33,211 bases of DNA, taken from contig JAFSJZ010000028.1 of the NCBI GenBank assembly GCA_017449185.1, forward strand, positions 1 through 33,211, written 5' to 3'. Shown in pieces: positions 15,049 to 22,204 of the stretch. Both the position numbers and the translations under genes were made by a program. This DNA is from Oscillospiraceae bacterium. Lineage in GTDB: Bacteria > Bacillota > Clostridia > Oscillospirales > Oscillospiraceae. Below the pieces are notes generated by a model, which made no database searches, was not told the origin of the DNA, and saw only the letters and a program-made list of their open reading frames with translations. The stretch's first letter is position 1; the number at the start of each line of letters is the position of its first letter.

Positions 15049-16629
15049 ATGGATCAGACAGTTTCGGAGCTTCAGAAGCGGCGCGCAGACAACATCATAT
15101 GGAACTGCGCGAACGACTACTCCTTCGCGCCGGACTTCAAGGCCTATGACAGCAGCGGCGATGTGGACATCTACTGGAACATCATTTTCGGTTCCGCCAG
15201 ACGCCACTACGAGTATGAAAAGCTCGAGGGCCTCTTCGCCATGCTCGACAGCTACAAGGACGCCGCCGTCTACGAATCGGTCTTCTGGAGCGCGCTCGAG
15301 CCTGTCCTTTTCCGGGCGGAGCTGAAGGACCGCCCCGTGCTCGAGCGGCTGCGCCCCGCGCCGGCGGAGTCGGAGCTGCGATTCCGCGACGACATGACGA
15401 CGGACGAGATCGTCGAGACCGCCAGGCAGTTTTTTTACGAACGCTGCGGCCTGTACGGCGACGGAAGGATGCGCCTGAACTTCCGTCTGCGCCGCCTGAG
15501 GCGCTTTTCGGTTGACAGCTTTCTGCAGAGGGGCCCGCTCTTTACGCATGAGGAGGGCCTCTATCACGGCGACATCGCCGGACTGAAGGGCGACTTCACG
15601 CTCAGCAACAAGATGACGGAGGCGGAGCTGCGCGCGTTTCTGGAGACGAAATTCGGCAGGTCGATCGTCCCGCCCGCACGGCTCATGCAGCTGGAAAGGC
15701 AGCTCTGCACCGGCAATCACCGGTTCACGCATCTGTTCTACACAAGAGGGGAGACCGTCGAGCTCCACGGGGTCTACAGCACCTTCGAGATGCATCAGAG
15801 AAGGCGGCAGGCGGAAGTGATCGCGAACAACCGCGCCTACTATCAGAAAAACCTGCTCCGGAACAGGCTCCTCATCGCAAAGCTCAGCACCGACATCATG
15901 AATTCGGTGCTCCTGCACTTGCAGCCTGCCCCCGTGAAATCCGGCGCCGGTACGCTCGACCCATCGCTCGCATGGCGCTCCGCCGCGCTCGGAGACGAGA
16001 AGATCTTCAGGCGGATCGAGAACGAGAACGCCGGCGACATGAGCGTGGATATCCTGCTCGACGCCTCCCATTCGCAGGTCAACCGCGCGCACAAAATTGC
16101 CTCTCAGGCCTACATCATTGCTGAGGCGCTCTCCCGCTGCCGCGTTCCCTGCCGGGTGATGAGCTTCTGCTCGATGAGCGGCTTCACCGTCATGCGTCTG
16201 TTCAACGATTATGCCTCCGACTCCGACAACGGCAGCATCTTCGACTATTACACCGAGGGCTGCAATCGCGACGGTCTTGCCGTCCGGGCGGCCGGGGAGC
16301 TGATGTCCCATGCGTCCTATGAGCATAAGATGCTCATCATCCTCTCGGACGTCAAGCCTCTGGACGCCGCGGCCAAGATCCGGAAAGACGAGCGGGACGT
16401 GGGGCTGAGCTACGACGGGCTGCGCTCGCTGAGGGATACGGCGCACGAGGTACGCCGTCTGCGCGCGAACGGGATCTCCGTCCTCTGCGTTTTCACCGGC
16501 GAGGACGACAACCTCCCCGCGGCCAGGATGGTATACGGCCAGGATTTTGTCAGGATACGCGACTTCTCCCTCTTTGCCGACACCGTCGGGAAGCTGATCA
16601 TCGACCAGATGAAGAGCTATTCGAACTGA
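15049..16629 (+). CDS. VWA-domain protein, NorD/CoxE/ViaA-like partner of the MoxR ATPase
   Basis: The 526-residue protein has a poorly conserved, charged N-terminal half and a C-terminal von Willebrand A domain from about residue 330. The MIDAS motif DASHS (D338, S340, S342) is intact. A downstream SDVKPLD matches the MIDAS aspartate region. In the MoxR-VWA family this protein acts as the adaptor delivering a target to the ATPase ring. It follows the MoxR gene by 21 bp. The ATG at 15049 has no clear ribosome site (upstream is GC-rich TTTACGACG), so translation may depend on coupling or the true start may differ slightly. The target is unknown. Confidence 0.82.
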   Translation: MDQTVSELQKRRADNIIWNCANDYSFAPDFKAYDSSGDVDIYWNIIFGSARRHYEYEKLEGLFAMLDSYKDAAVYESVFWSALEPVLFRAELKDRPVLERLRPAPAESELRFRDDMTTDEIVETARQFFYERCGLYGDGRMRLNFRLRRLRRFSVDSFLQRGPLFTHEEGLYHGDIAGLKGDFTLSNKMTEAELRAFLETKFGRSIVPPARLMQLERQLCTGNHRFTHLFYTRGETVELHGVYSTFEMHQRRRQAEVIANNRAYYQKNLLRNRLLIAKLSTDIMNSVLLHLQPAPVKSGAGTLDPSLAWRSAALGDEKIFRRIENENAGDMSVDILLDASHSQVNRAHKIASQAYIIAEALSRCRVPCRVMSFCSMSGFTVMRLFNDYASDSDNGSIFDYYTEGCNRDGLAVRAAGELMSHASYEHKMLIILSDVKPLDAAAKIRKDERDVGLSYDGLRSLRDTAHEVRRLRANGISVLCVFTGEDDNLPAARMVYGQDFVRIRDFSLFADTVGKLIIDQMKSYSN

Positions 16630-16639
16630 ACCGTGCTAC

Positions 16640-16691
16640 ATAAACGTATAACGAGCCGCGCCCGAAAGGGCGCGGCTCGTTATACGTTTAT
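16640..16691. terminator. Perfect 24-bp hairpin shared by convergent transcripts (bidirectional terminator)
   Basis: Positions 16640-16663 are the exact reverse complement of 16668-16691, separated by a GAAA tetraloop. It sits 10 bp after the VWA gene stop and touches the end of the glutaredoxin-like gene on the other strand. The stem ends in ATAAACG/CGTTTAT rather than a long T tract, so termination is inferred from position and strength. Confidence 0.8.
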
Positions 16692-16692
16692 C

Positions 16693-16965
16693 TCAAACCA
16701 GCTTGTCGAGCAGCTCCTCAAGCCTCTGCTTCGCTTCCTCGCGGCTCCAGAGCGGATCGGCCTCGTAGAGCTTTTCCTCGCCGCGGAAAAAGCTCGGCAC
16801 GCGGTAATAGTCGTATTGCTCGGCCAGAGCCGCGTTCTGCGCTTCGTCGATCCATTCGATCTCGACGGAGGAGAAGGCCGGATGCTCTTCGCACAGCTCT
16901 CCGATCAGCTCGCGCGCCTGCAGACAGTAGGGGCAGCGCCGCAGGATAAAGGCGGTGAGTTTCAT
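16693..16965 (-). CDS. Glutaredoxin-like thiol-disulfide protein
   Basis: The 90-residue thioredoxin-fold protein carries a CPYC redox motif at residues 11-14, the classic glutaredoxin active site. A cis-proline-type VPSFF segment lies near residues 56-60. It is the right length for a glutaredoxin. The start was set at the ATG at 16963-16965, preceded by AAAGGA; an upstream extension in the same frame would overlap the yihY-like gene and encodes Arg-rich nonsense. It is the last gene of the pgi-yihY-grx operon, 20 bp after its neighbour. The role is presumably disulfide reduction; no glutathione genes are visible here. Confidence 0.87.
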   Translation of the reverse strand: MKLTAFILRRCPYCLQARELIGELCEEHPAFSSVEIEWIDEAQNAALAEQYDYYRVPSFFRGEEKLYEADPLWSREEAKQRLEELLDKLV

Positions 16966-16985
16966 ATCTGTTCCTTTCTGTATAT

Positions 16986-17843
16986 TTACTCCGTTTCGCC
17001 GACGCTGCCGACGCGCGCGGCGCGCCGCTGCTCGAGCACGGCGTTGATGCAGCCGCCGATGAGCAGGAACATCAGACAGTAGTACATCCACATCATCGCG
17101 ACCATGATCGTGCCGATATAGCCGTAAGCGCCGAACTTGTCGGAGATCGAGACGTACAGCGAAAAGACCCACGAGAAGCCCGCCCAGGCCAGGGCGCAGA
17201 ACAGCGCGCCCGGCCACTGCGCGGAGGCGCGGCGGCCGCCCGCGGGCACCCAGCGGTAGAGCAGGATGAAGCACAGCGTCAGGATCGCGAGCACGAGGAG
17301 ATAGCGCATGTATTTCGTCAGCGAGAAAAGCCCCTCGACGAAGGCGTTCTCCGGCAGGATCGAATGGAGGTATTCCAGGATCACGCTGCCGTAGACCATC
17401 ACGACCAGGCTCAGCACGATGATGCCGATGAGGATCAGCATGTAGGCGAAGGCGCGCACGAAGAACACGATCACGTTGTCGCGCCGCTCCACGCCGTAGA
17501 TCGCGTCGAGCCCCTTCATGATCGCGCGCATCGCGCCCGAGGCGGAGAAGATCGTCAGCACGACGGACAGGGTGATGACGCCGCCGCCGCTTCGGTAGAT
17601 GCTCCCGACGATCAGCCTGATGACGTTGTAGACGGAGGAGGGCACCGTGTCCGCAAAAATATTCAGCAGGTCGGCCTGCTCGAAGGGCAGGAAGCGGATC
17701 AGGCTCACGAGCAGCATCAGGATCGGTACGAGAGACATGAACAGGAAATAGTCGGAGGCCGCCGCGTATACGGCGACCTTCTTTTTGCCGATCATGTCCC
17801 CGATCGAGGCGACGGCGGAGACCGTCTTTTTCAGAGGAGACAT
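16986..17843 (-). CDS. YihY/BrkB-family multispanning membrane protein
   Basis: The 285-residue inner-membrane protein has about six hydrophobic segments. It shows the family pattern: an N-terminal AAASDYFLFMSLVPILMLL, a central GSIYRSGGGVITLSVVLTIFSASGAMRAIMKGL, then YRWVPAGGRRA, and a final GYIGTIMVAMMWMYYC segment. The function of the family is unsettled; it was once annotated as ribonuclease BN, which is now considered wrong. The ATG at 17841-17843 has only a weak ribosome site and follows pgi by 21 bp, so translation may be coupled. Confidence 0.9.
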   Translation of the reverse strand: MSPLKKTVSAVASIGDMIGKKKVAVYAAASDYFLFMSLVPILMLLVSLIRFLPFEQADLLNIFADTVPSSVYNVIRLIVGSIYRSGGGVITLSVVLTIFSASGAMRAIMKGLDAIYGVERRDNVIVFFVRAFAYMLILIGIIVLSLVVMVYGSVILEYLHSILPENAFVEGLFSLTKYMRYLLVLAILTLCFILLYRWVPAGGRRASAQWPGALFCALAWAGFSWVFSLYVSISDKFGAYGYIGTIMVAMMWMYYCLMFLLIGGCINAVLEQRRAARVGSVGETE

Positions 17844-17864
17844 GGCTTTGACTTAAGATGCTCT

Positions 17865-19142
17865 TCAGACCGCGCCCGGCTTGCCGAGCATGCGGAACAT
17901 GTTCTTCTTATAGGCCTCGACGCCCGGCTGGTTGAAGGGATTGACGCCGGACATGTAGCCGGAGATCGCGCAGGCGAATTCAAAGAAGCAGACGAGAGCG
18001 GCAAAGCCTTCCTCGTCGCGCGCCGCGGCCTCGATGACGATATTCGGCACGCCGCCGGAGATGTGGGCCTCCTTCACGGCGTCGGAGGCGATGCGGCAGA
18101 CCTCGTTCAGGTCGCGGCCGGCGATGTAGTTCAGCCCGTCGCCGTCGGCCTCGTCGAAGGGGACCTCGTAGCTGCCGCGCGCCTTTTCAAAGCGCACGAC
18201 ACTCTCCATCAGCATGCGCGGGCCCTCCTGGATGAACTGGCCCATCGAATGGAGATCCGCGGTGTACTCGACGCTCGCGGGAAAGATGCCCTTTCCGTCC
18301 TTGCCCTCGCTCTCGCCGTAGAGCTGCTTCCACCACTCGGCCATGAAGCGGAAGCTCGGCTCGTAGCAGCCGAGGATCTCCACGCCAAAGCCTTTGTTGT
18401 ACAGATTCTGCCGCGCGGCGGCGTACTGCCAGGCGGGGTTTCCTTCACCGGGAACGGAGAGCGCTTCCATCTCGGCGATGGCGGCGTCGATCACCTTTCT
18501 CACGTCGATGCCCGCGACGGCCATCGGCAGCAGACCGACGGCGGAGAGCACGGAAAAGCGGCCGCCCACGTCGTCGGGGACGACAAAGCTCTCCCAGCCT
18601 TTTTTGTCGGAGAGGGACTTGAGCGCGCCGCGGCGCGCGTCGGTCGTGGCGAAGATGTGCTCGTCGGCCCCGGCGCCGTATTTCTTCTCCAGCAGCTCGC
18701 GGAAGATGCGGAAGGAGACGGCGGGCTCGAGTGTGGTGCCGGACTTGGAGATGACATTCACGTCAAAATCGTCGTCGCCGAGCTGGGCAAGGACATCCAG
18801 AAGATAGTCCGCGCTCAGGCCGTTGCCGACGAAAAAGACCTTCGGATCGCCCGGGGCGGGAATGGGCCGCAGCAGCTCGATCGCGCCGCGCGCGCCGAGA
18901 TAGGAGCCGCCGATACCGACGACGACGAGCGCCTTCGAACGCGCGCGGATCTTCTCGGCCGCGGCGACGATGCGTTCAAGCTCGGTTTCCCTGATCTTCT
19001 GCGGCAGCGTGAGCCAGCCGGTGAAATCCGCGCCGAGCCCGCTGCCGTCCAGCAGCGTCCTGTGCGCGAGAGATGCGAGCGCATAATCGGGACCCGCGGC
19101 GGTGAAAAAGGCGCGGGCGCCGGAGAGATCGACCTTGACCAT
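17865..19142 (-). CDS. pgi: Glucose-6-phosphate isomerase
   Basis: Cytoplasmic isomerase of glucose-6-phosphate and fructose-6-phosphate. The 425-residue product is slightly shorter than typical Firmicute Pgi (about 450). The motifs VVVGIGGSYLGARGAIELL (sugar-phosphate binding), SKSGTTLEPA, GNPAWQYAAARQ and the C-terminal NPFNQPGVEAYKKN signature are all present. The ATG at 19140-19142 has AGGAGG upstream. A good promoter lies just before it. It heads an operon with the yihY-like and glutaredoxin-like genes. Confidence 0.97.
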   Translation of the reverse strand: MVKVDLSGARAFFTAAGPDYALASLAHRTLLDGSGLGADFTGWLTLPQKIRETELERIVAAAEKIRARSKALVVVGIGGSYLGARGAIELLRPIPAPGDPKVFFVGNGLSADYLLDVLAQLGDDDFDVNVISKSGTTLEPAVSFRIFRELLEKKYGAGADEHIFATTDARRGALKSLSDKKGWESFVVPDDVGGRFSVLSAVGLLPMAVAGIDVRKVIDAAIAEMEALSVPGEGNPAWQYAAARQNLYNKGFGVEILGCYEPSFRFMAEWWKQLYGESEGKDGKGIFPASVEYTADLHSMGQFIQEGPRMLMESVVRFEKARGSYEVPFDEADGDGLNYIAGRDLNEVCRIASDAVKEAHISGGVPNIVIEAAARDEEGFAALVCFFEFACAISGYMSGVNPFNQPGVEAYKKNMFRMLGKPGAV

Positions 19143-19188
19143 GGGAAAATCCTCCTGTAGTTCATAAGTAGTGTGTTTCGATATTTTT

Positions 19189-19216
19189 ATTATACATCAT
19201 CGAGGGGGAAATTCAA
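19189..19216 (-). promoter_or_regulatory. Sigma-A promoter of pgi
   Basis: On the minus strand, TTGAAT (complement 19211-19216), a 16-bp spacer and a perfect TATAAT (complement 19189-19194) precede pgi by about 47 bp. Confidence 0.8.
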
Positions 19217-19240
19217 GGACGGCTTTTTTAGGTAAACGAT

Positions 19241-19382
19241 GAACAATTCCGCGAGATCGAATTGCGAGGATCTTTTCGTCACAAAGAAGGCGAAAAATCG
19301 CAGGAATACTTTGTGTATTTCAAGATTTTGAGACAAACTTGCGGCGGGAAAAGCCCGCAAGGCGCCGATGCGGCATTTGTTC
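19241..19382. repeat. Composite multi-hairpin intergenic element bounded by inverted ends
   Basis: The ends GAACAATTCCGC (19241-19252) and GCGGCATTTGTTC (19370-19382) are imperfect inverted repeats. Inside, CACAAAG (19280-19286) pairs with CTTTGTG (19309-19315) around a nested GCGA-AAAA-TCGC hairpin. CTTGCGG (19338-19344) pairs with CCGCAAG (19355-19361). The element fills the gap between the carboxypeptidase stop and the pgi promoter and encodes no protein. It may be a mobile palindromic repeat, a structured RNA or a 3' end structure; whether it recurs in the genome cannot be seen here. Confidence 0.6.
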
Positions 19383-19398
19383 AGCGCTTACCTGGAGC

Positions 19399-20541
19399 TC
19401 AGAGCCCGACCAGGCTGCCGGCGAGCGAAGCGAGGATGCCCCAGAAGCTGATGCGCTCGACGTCCGCCGCCGCGACAAGTTCCCGTCTGGCGATCTCCTG
19501 GCCGCCGCGCGTCACGATGAGCTCCCCGACGGGATCTCCCGCATGCAGCGGCGCGCTCTGGGGTTCCTTCAGCTCGCGGGAAAAAGAGCAGTCCCCGCCG
19601 CCCTTTCCGACGAGCAGGGAAGCGCCGCCCTCTCCGAGCGCAAGCGGCACGGAGGCGCTCTTTCCGTATTCCACCGCCGCCTCGCCCAGAGCCTCGCCCT
19701 CCGGCAGAGAGACGAGCGTGTAGTTGGCAAAGGCGTAGTTTAAAAGCGCCTTCGCGTCCGCGTTGCGCGACTCGATCGAGTCGCCGTGCATGATCACGGC
19801 GATGTATTCCACGCCGTCGCGCTCCGCCGTGGCGGCGAGACAGTACATCGCCCCCGCGGTATAGCCGGTCTTGAGTCCCGTACAGCCGGGGTACCAGAAG
19901 ACCAGCTTGTTGGTGTTGCTCAGCCCGAAGGCCCCGCCGCGGATCGAGTCCATCCAGATCGTCGTATAGTTCTTGATCAGGTCGTGAGAGATCAGCTCGC
20001 GCGACATCAGCGCAACGTCCCAGGCCGTCGTGTAGTGCTCGGGATCCTCAAAGAGCCCGGTACAGTTGGTAAAGCGGCTCTCGTTCATGCCCAGCTCCGC
20101 GGCGCGGCGGTTCATCCGCTCGACAAAGACCTCCTCCGTGCCGCAGAGATGCTCCGCCATCGCCACGGCGCAGTCGTTGGCCGAGACCACAGCGATGCAT
20201 TTGAGCATCTCGTCCACGCTCATCTGCTCGCCCTCCTCGAGATAGACGCAGCTCCCGCCGAAGGAGGCCGCCCGCGCGCTGGCCGTCACGGTATCGCCGA
20301 GCGCGATCTTTCCGCTCTCGAGATCCTCGATGATCAGCAGCAGCGTCATCACCTTTGTCACGCTCGCAGGCGCTCTGCGCTCATGCGCGCCTTTTTCGTA
20401 CAGCAGCTCGCCGGTGGCCTTCTCCAGCAGTACGGCGCTCGGCGCGGAGATCTTCAACTCGTTGTCCCGCAGCGGTTCGGCGTGGGCGACGCCCGAGCCG
20501 AGCAGCGCGGCTGCCAGCGCGAAAGAGAGAAATCGTTTCAC
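19399..20541 (-). CDS. D-alanyl-D-alanine carboxypeptidase (DacA/DacF-type penicillin-binding protein)
   Basis: The 380-residue secreted serine peptidase trims the terminal D-Ala from peptidoglycan stem peptides. It has a signal peptide ending near VAHA (residue 21). The three S11 motifs are present: SVTK (S60, K63), SAN (S120-N122) and KTG (K224-G226). A C-terminal domain is followed by a hydrophobic tail, SFWGILASLAGSLVGL, typical of membrane anchoring. I chose the GTG at 20539-20541, which has GAGGTG upstream and places the signal peptide at the N-terminus. A longer in-frame ATG at 20706 would add 55 residues unlike any signal sequence. No clear terminator follows except the structured element at 19241-19382. 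Confidence 0.93.
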   Translation of the reverse strand: MKRFLSFALAAALLGSGVAHAEPLRDNELKISAPSAVLLEKATGELLYEKGAHERRAPASVTKVMTLLLIIEDLESGKIALGDTVTASARAASFGGSCVYLEEGEQMSVDEMLKCIAVVSANDCAVAMAEHLCGTEEVFVERMNRRAAELGMNESRFTNCTGLFEDPEHYTTAWDVALMSRELISHDLIKNYTTIWMDSIRGGAFGLSNTNKLVFWYPGCTGLKTGYTAGAMYCLAATAERDGVEYIAVIMHGDSIESRNADAKALLNYAFANYTLVSLPEGEALGEAAVEYGKSASVPLALGEGGASLLVGKGGGDCSFSRELKEPQSAPLHAGDPVGELIVTRGGQEIARRELVAAADVERISFWGILASLAGSLVGL

Positions 20542-20844
20542 CTGTGTCTCACCTCGTTGACGGATATGCCGGCGCGGAGAGGGATATGATCGGTTGACAG
20601 GATTATGCATATTTCGACAAAAGGAGAGAGAAATATTCACGTTGCGAAAAAATGAATGCGATGTGAACACAAAGGTTTTCAACATTTCCAACAACTTTTT
20701 CCACAAATGAAAAACTGAATATCCATTTTCACAGGCCTCGAAGAGTTACCATAAAAGACTCGACATAAGAAGAATTCACAAATTGTTGTTGACGCTCCCG
20801 GGGCGTGATAGTACAATAAATCTGTTCGAAAGGAGCGGTGAGCC
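20542..20844. other. AT-rich divergent intergenic region with DnaA-box-like cluster
   Basis: This region of about 300 bp separates the carboxypeptidase from the AI-2E-family permease. It contains the permease promoter at 20789-20817. Three DnaA-box-like 9-mers (TTTTCAACA at 20676, TTTCCAACA at 20685, TTTTCCACA at 20697) lie within 30 bp. No convincing minus-strand promoter for the carboxypeptidase gene was found and no small gene is seen. Confidence 0.55.
20789..20817 (+). promoter_or_regulatory. Sigma-A promoter of the AI-2E-family permease gene
   Basis: TTGACG at 20789-20794, a 17-bp spacer and TACAAT at 20812-20817, 27 bp before the GTG start. Confidence 0.88.
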
Positions 20845-22176
20845 GTGAGACGGGTTTTCAACTGGGACAAGAAATATCTGCACTGGGGCGTGACGGCCTT
20901 CTGCGTCATCGCCTGCAGCATCCTGTTTTATATGGCCCTGGCCTACCTCCCGGCTATCGGGGGGGCGCTGAAAAAGCTCGTGCGGATCCTCAGCCCCTTC
21001 ATCTGGGGCCTGGTCATCGCCTATCTGCTCTCTCCGCTCTACAACGGGCTGTACATGGGCTTTTTCCTGCCGCTGACGGTGAAGCTGTCGGGCAAAAAGG
21101 AACGGGCCATGCCGCGGCTGGCAAAGGGCCTGTCCGTGCTGCTCTCGATTCTGGTTTTTCTGGCCGTGATCACGGCCCTGGTCTATCTCATCATCCCGCA
21201 GCTGTATTCCAGCATTGAAACCATCGTCAACAACAGCCCGGTCTATATGGAGCGTGTCAGCACTTGGCTGGAGGATCTGCTCGCCAGCTATCCGGAGGTG
21301 CGCGAGTTCGCCGCGGAGAAGCTCGAAGAGATCAACACAAACCTCTTTACCTGGCTGCGAGAAACGATCCTTCCCGGACTCGGAAGCGTCGTGAGCAACC
21401 TCACCGCCGGCGTGTACTACTTCGTCCGCGCGGTCTATAACCTCGTCATCGGCATCATCGTGTCGGCGTATCTTCTCAGCAACGGCGAGGCCGCCTCCTC
21501 AAGGGCCAAGCGCCTGTGTTACTGTCTCTTCGGCATCGAGCGCGCCGAAAAGCTCCGCGAAGCGATCCGCTTTACGGACAAGACCTTTATGGGCTTCATC
21601 AACGGCAAGCTGCTCGACTCCGCGATCATCGGCCTGATCTGCTACATCGTCTGCGCGATCCTGAAAATGCCTTATACGCTGCTCGTCAGCGTCATCATCG
21701 GCGTAACGAACATCATTCCCTTCTTCGGCCCGCTGATCGGCGCGATCCCCAGTCTCTTCCTGATCCTGCTGGTCAGCCCGGTCAAGGCCCTGATCTTCCT
21801 GGTCTTCATCATCATCCTCCAGCAGGTCGACGGCAACATCATCGGCCCGAAGATCCTGGGCGGGACCGTCGGCATCAACGGCTTCTGGGTCATGTTCTCC
21901 ATCATCCTCGGCGCGGGGCTGTTCAGCTTCTGGGGCATGCTGCTCGGCGTGCCGGTCTTCGTCGTGCTCTATACGGGCATCATCCGCCTTGTCGAGCGCA
22001 AGCTGAAGAAGAGAGACCTCCCTGTGGACCCGGAGAGCTATACGGACCTCGACCATATCGACCCGGTCACGCGCGAGGCGATCAAGCTTCCGCCGGAGGA
22101 AGAGGACGAGCCGAAAGCCCCGGAGCGGAAAAAAGCAAAAAAAGAAGATAAAGAAAAAATCACGGCGGACAAATAA
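20845..22176 (+). CDS. AI-2E-family (PerM/YtvI-like) membrane transporter
   Basis: The 443-residue polytopic membrane protein has about eight hydrophobic segments. The diagnostic C-terminal part reads GVTNIIPFFGPLIGAIPS, then ILQQVDGNIIGPKILG, then GINGFWVMFSIILGAGLFSFWGMLLGVPVFVVL. The N-terminal pair of helices is followed by a soluble, helical region (about residues 125-180). The last 60 residues are highly charged, ending in a Lys/Glu-rich tail. Family members export autoinducer-2 or act as ion/H+ antiporters; the substrate here is unknown. The GTG start has AAAGGAG upstream. The stop codon lies in the loop of a hairpin that serves the convergent gene. Confidence 0.9.
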   Translation: MRRVFNWDKKYLHWGVTAFCVIACSILFYMALAYLPAIGGALKKLVRILSPFIWGLVIAYLLSPLYNGLYMGFFLPLTVKLSGKKERAMPRLAKGLSVLLSILVFLAVITALVYLIIPQLYSSIETIVNNSPVYMERVSTWLEDLLASYPEVREFAAEKLEEINTNLFTWLRETILPGLGSVVSNLTAGVYYFVRAVYNLVIGIIVSAYLLSNGEAASSRAKRLCYCLFGIERAEKLREAIRFTDKTFMGFINGKLLDSAIIGLICYIVCAILKMPYTLLVSVIIGVTNIIPFFGPLIGAIPSLFLILLVSPVKALIFLVFIIILQQVDGNIIGPKILGGTVGINGFWVMFSIILGAGLFSFWGMLLGVPVFVVLYTGIIRLVERKLKKRDLPVDPESYTDLDHIDPVTREAIKLPPEEEDEPKAPERKKAKKEDKEKITADK

Positions 22177-22186
22177 GTCCGCCGTG
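22152..22186 (-). terminator. Terminator of the cysteine desulfurase gene, spanning the permease stop codon
   Basis: CACGGCGGAC (22161-22170) pairs perfectly with GTCCGCCGTG (22177-22186) around a 6-base loop holding the permease TAA. Read on the minus strand the hairpin is followed by ATTTTTTC, a canonical U tract. On the plus strand no T run follows. Confidence 0.85.
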
Positions 22187-22204
22187 TAATCAAAACAGTT
22201 GTTC

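Noticed and set aside
14116-16446. 776-codon minus-strand frame under the MoxR-VWA genes
   Set aside because: The sense strand has Walker and MIDAS motifs. The antisense product is Arg/Val/His-rich shadow sequence spanning two genes and their gap.
16966-17274. N-terminal extension of the glutaredoxin-like protein
   Set aside because: Arg/Leu-rich residues overlapping the YihY-family gene in another frame; the ATG at 16965 has a good ribosome site and gives a normal glutaredoxin length.
17364-19160. 598-codon plus-strand frame under yihY and pgi
   Set aside because: Asp/His/Ala-rich shadow of pgi and the YihY-family gene, both with clear family motifs on the minus strand.
20676-20705. Chromosomal replication origin
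   Set aside because: The DnaA-like boxes are imperfect and dnaA, dnaN or rpmH are not nearby; the observation is kept only as a possible DnaA site.
20542-20706. N-terminal extension of the D-Ala-D-Ala carboxypeptidase from an ATG at 20706
   Set aside because: The 55 extra residues cover the DnaA-box-like cluster and carry no signal sequence. The GTG at 20541 has a ribosome site and starts the signal peptide directly.
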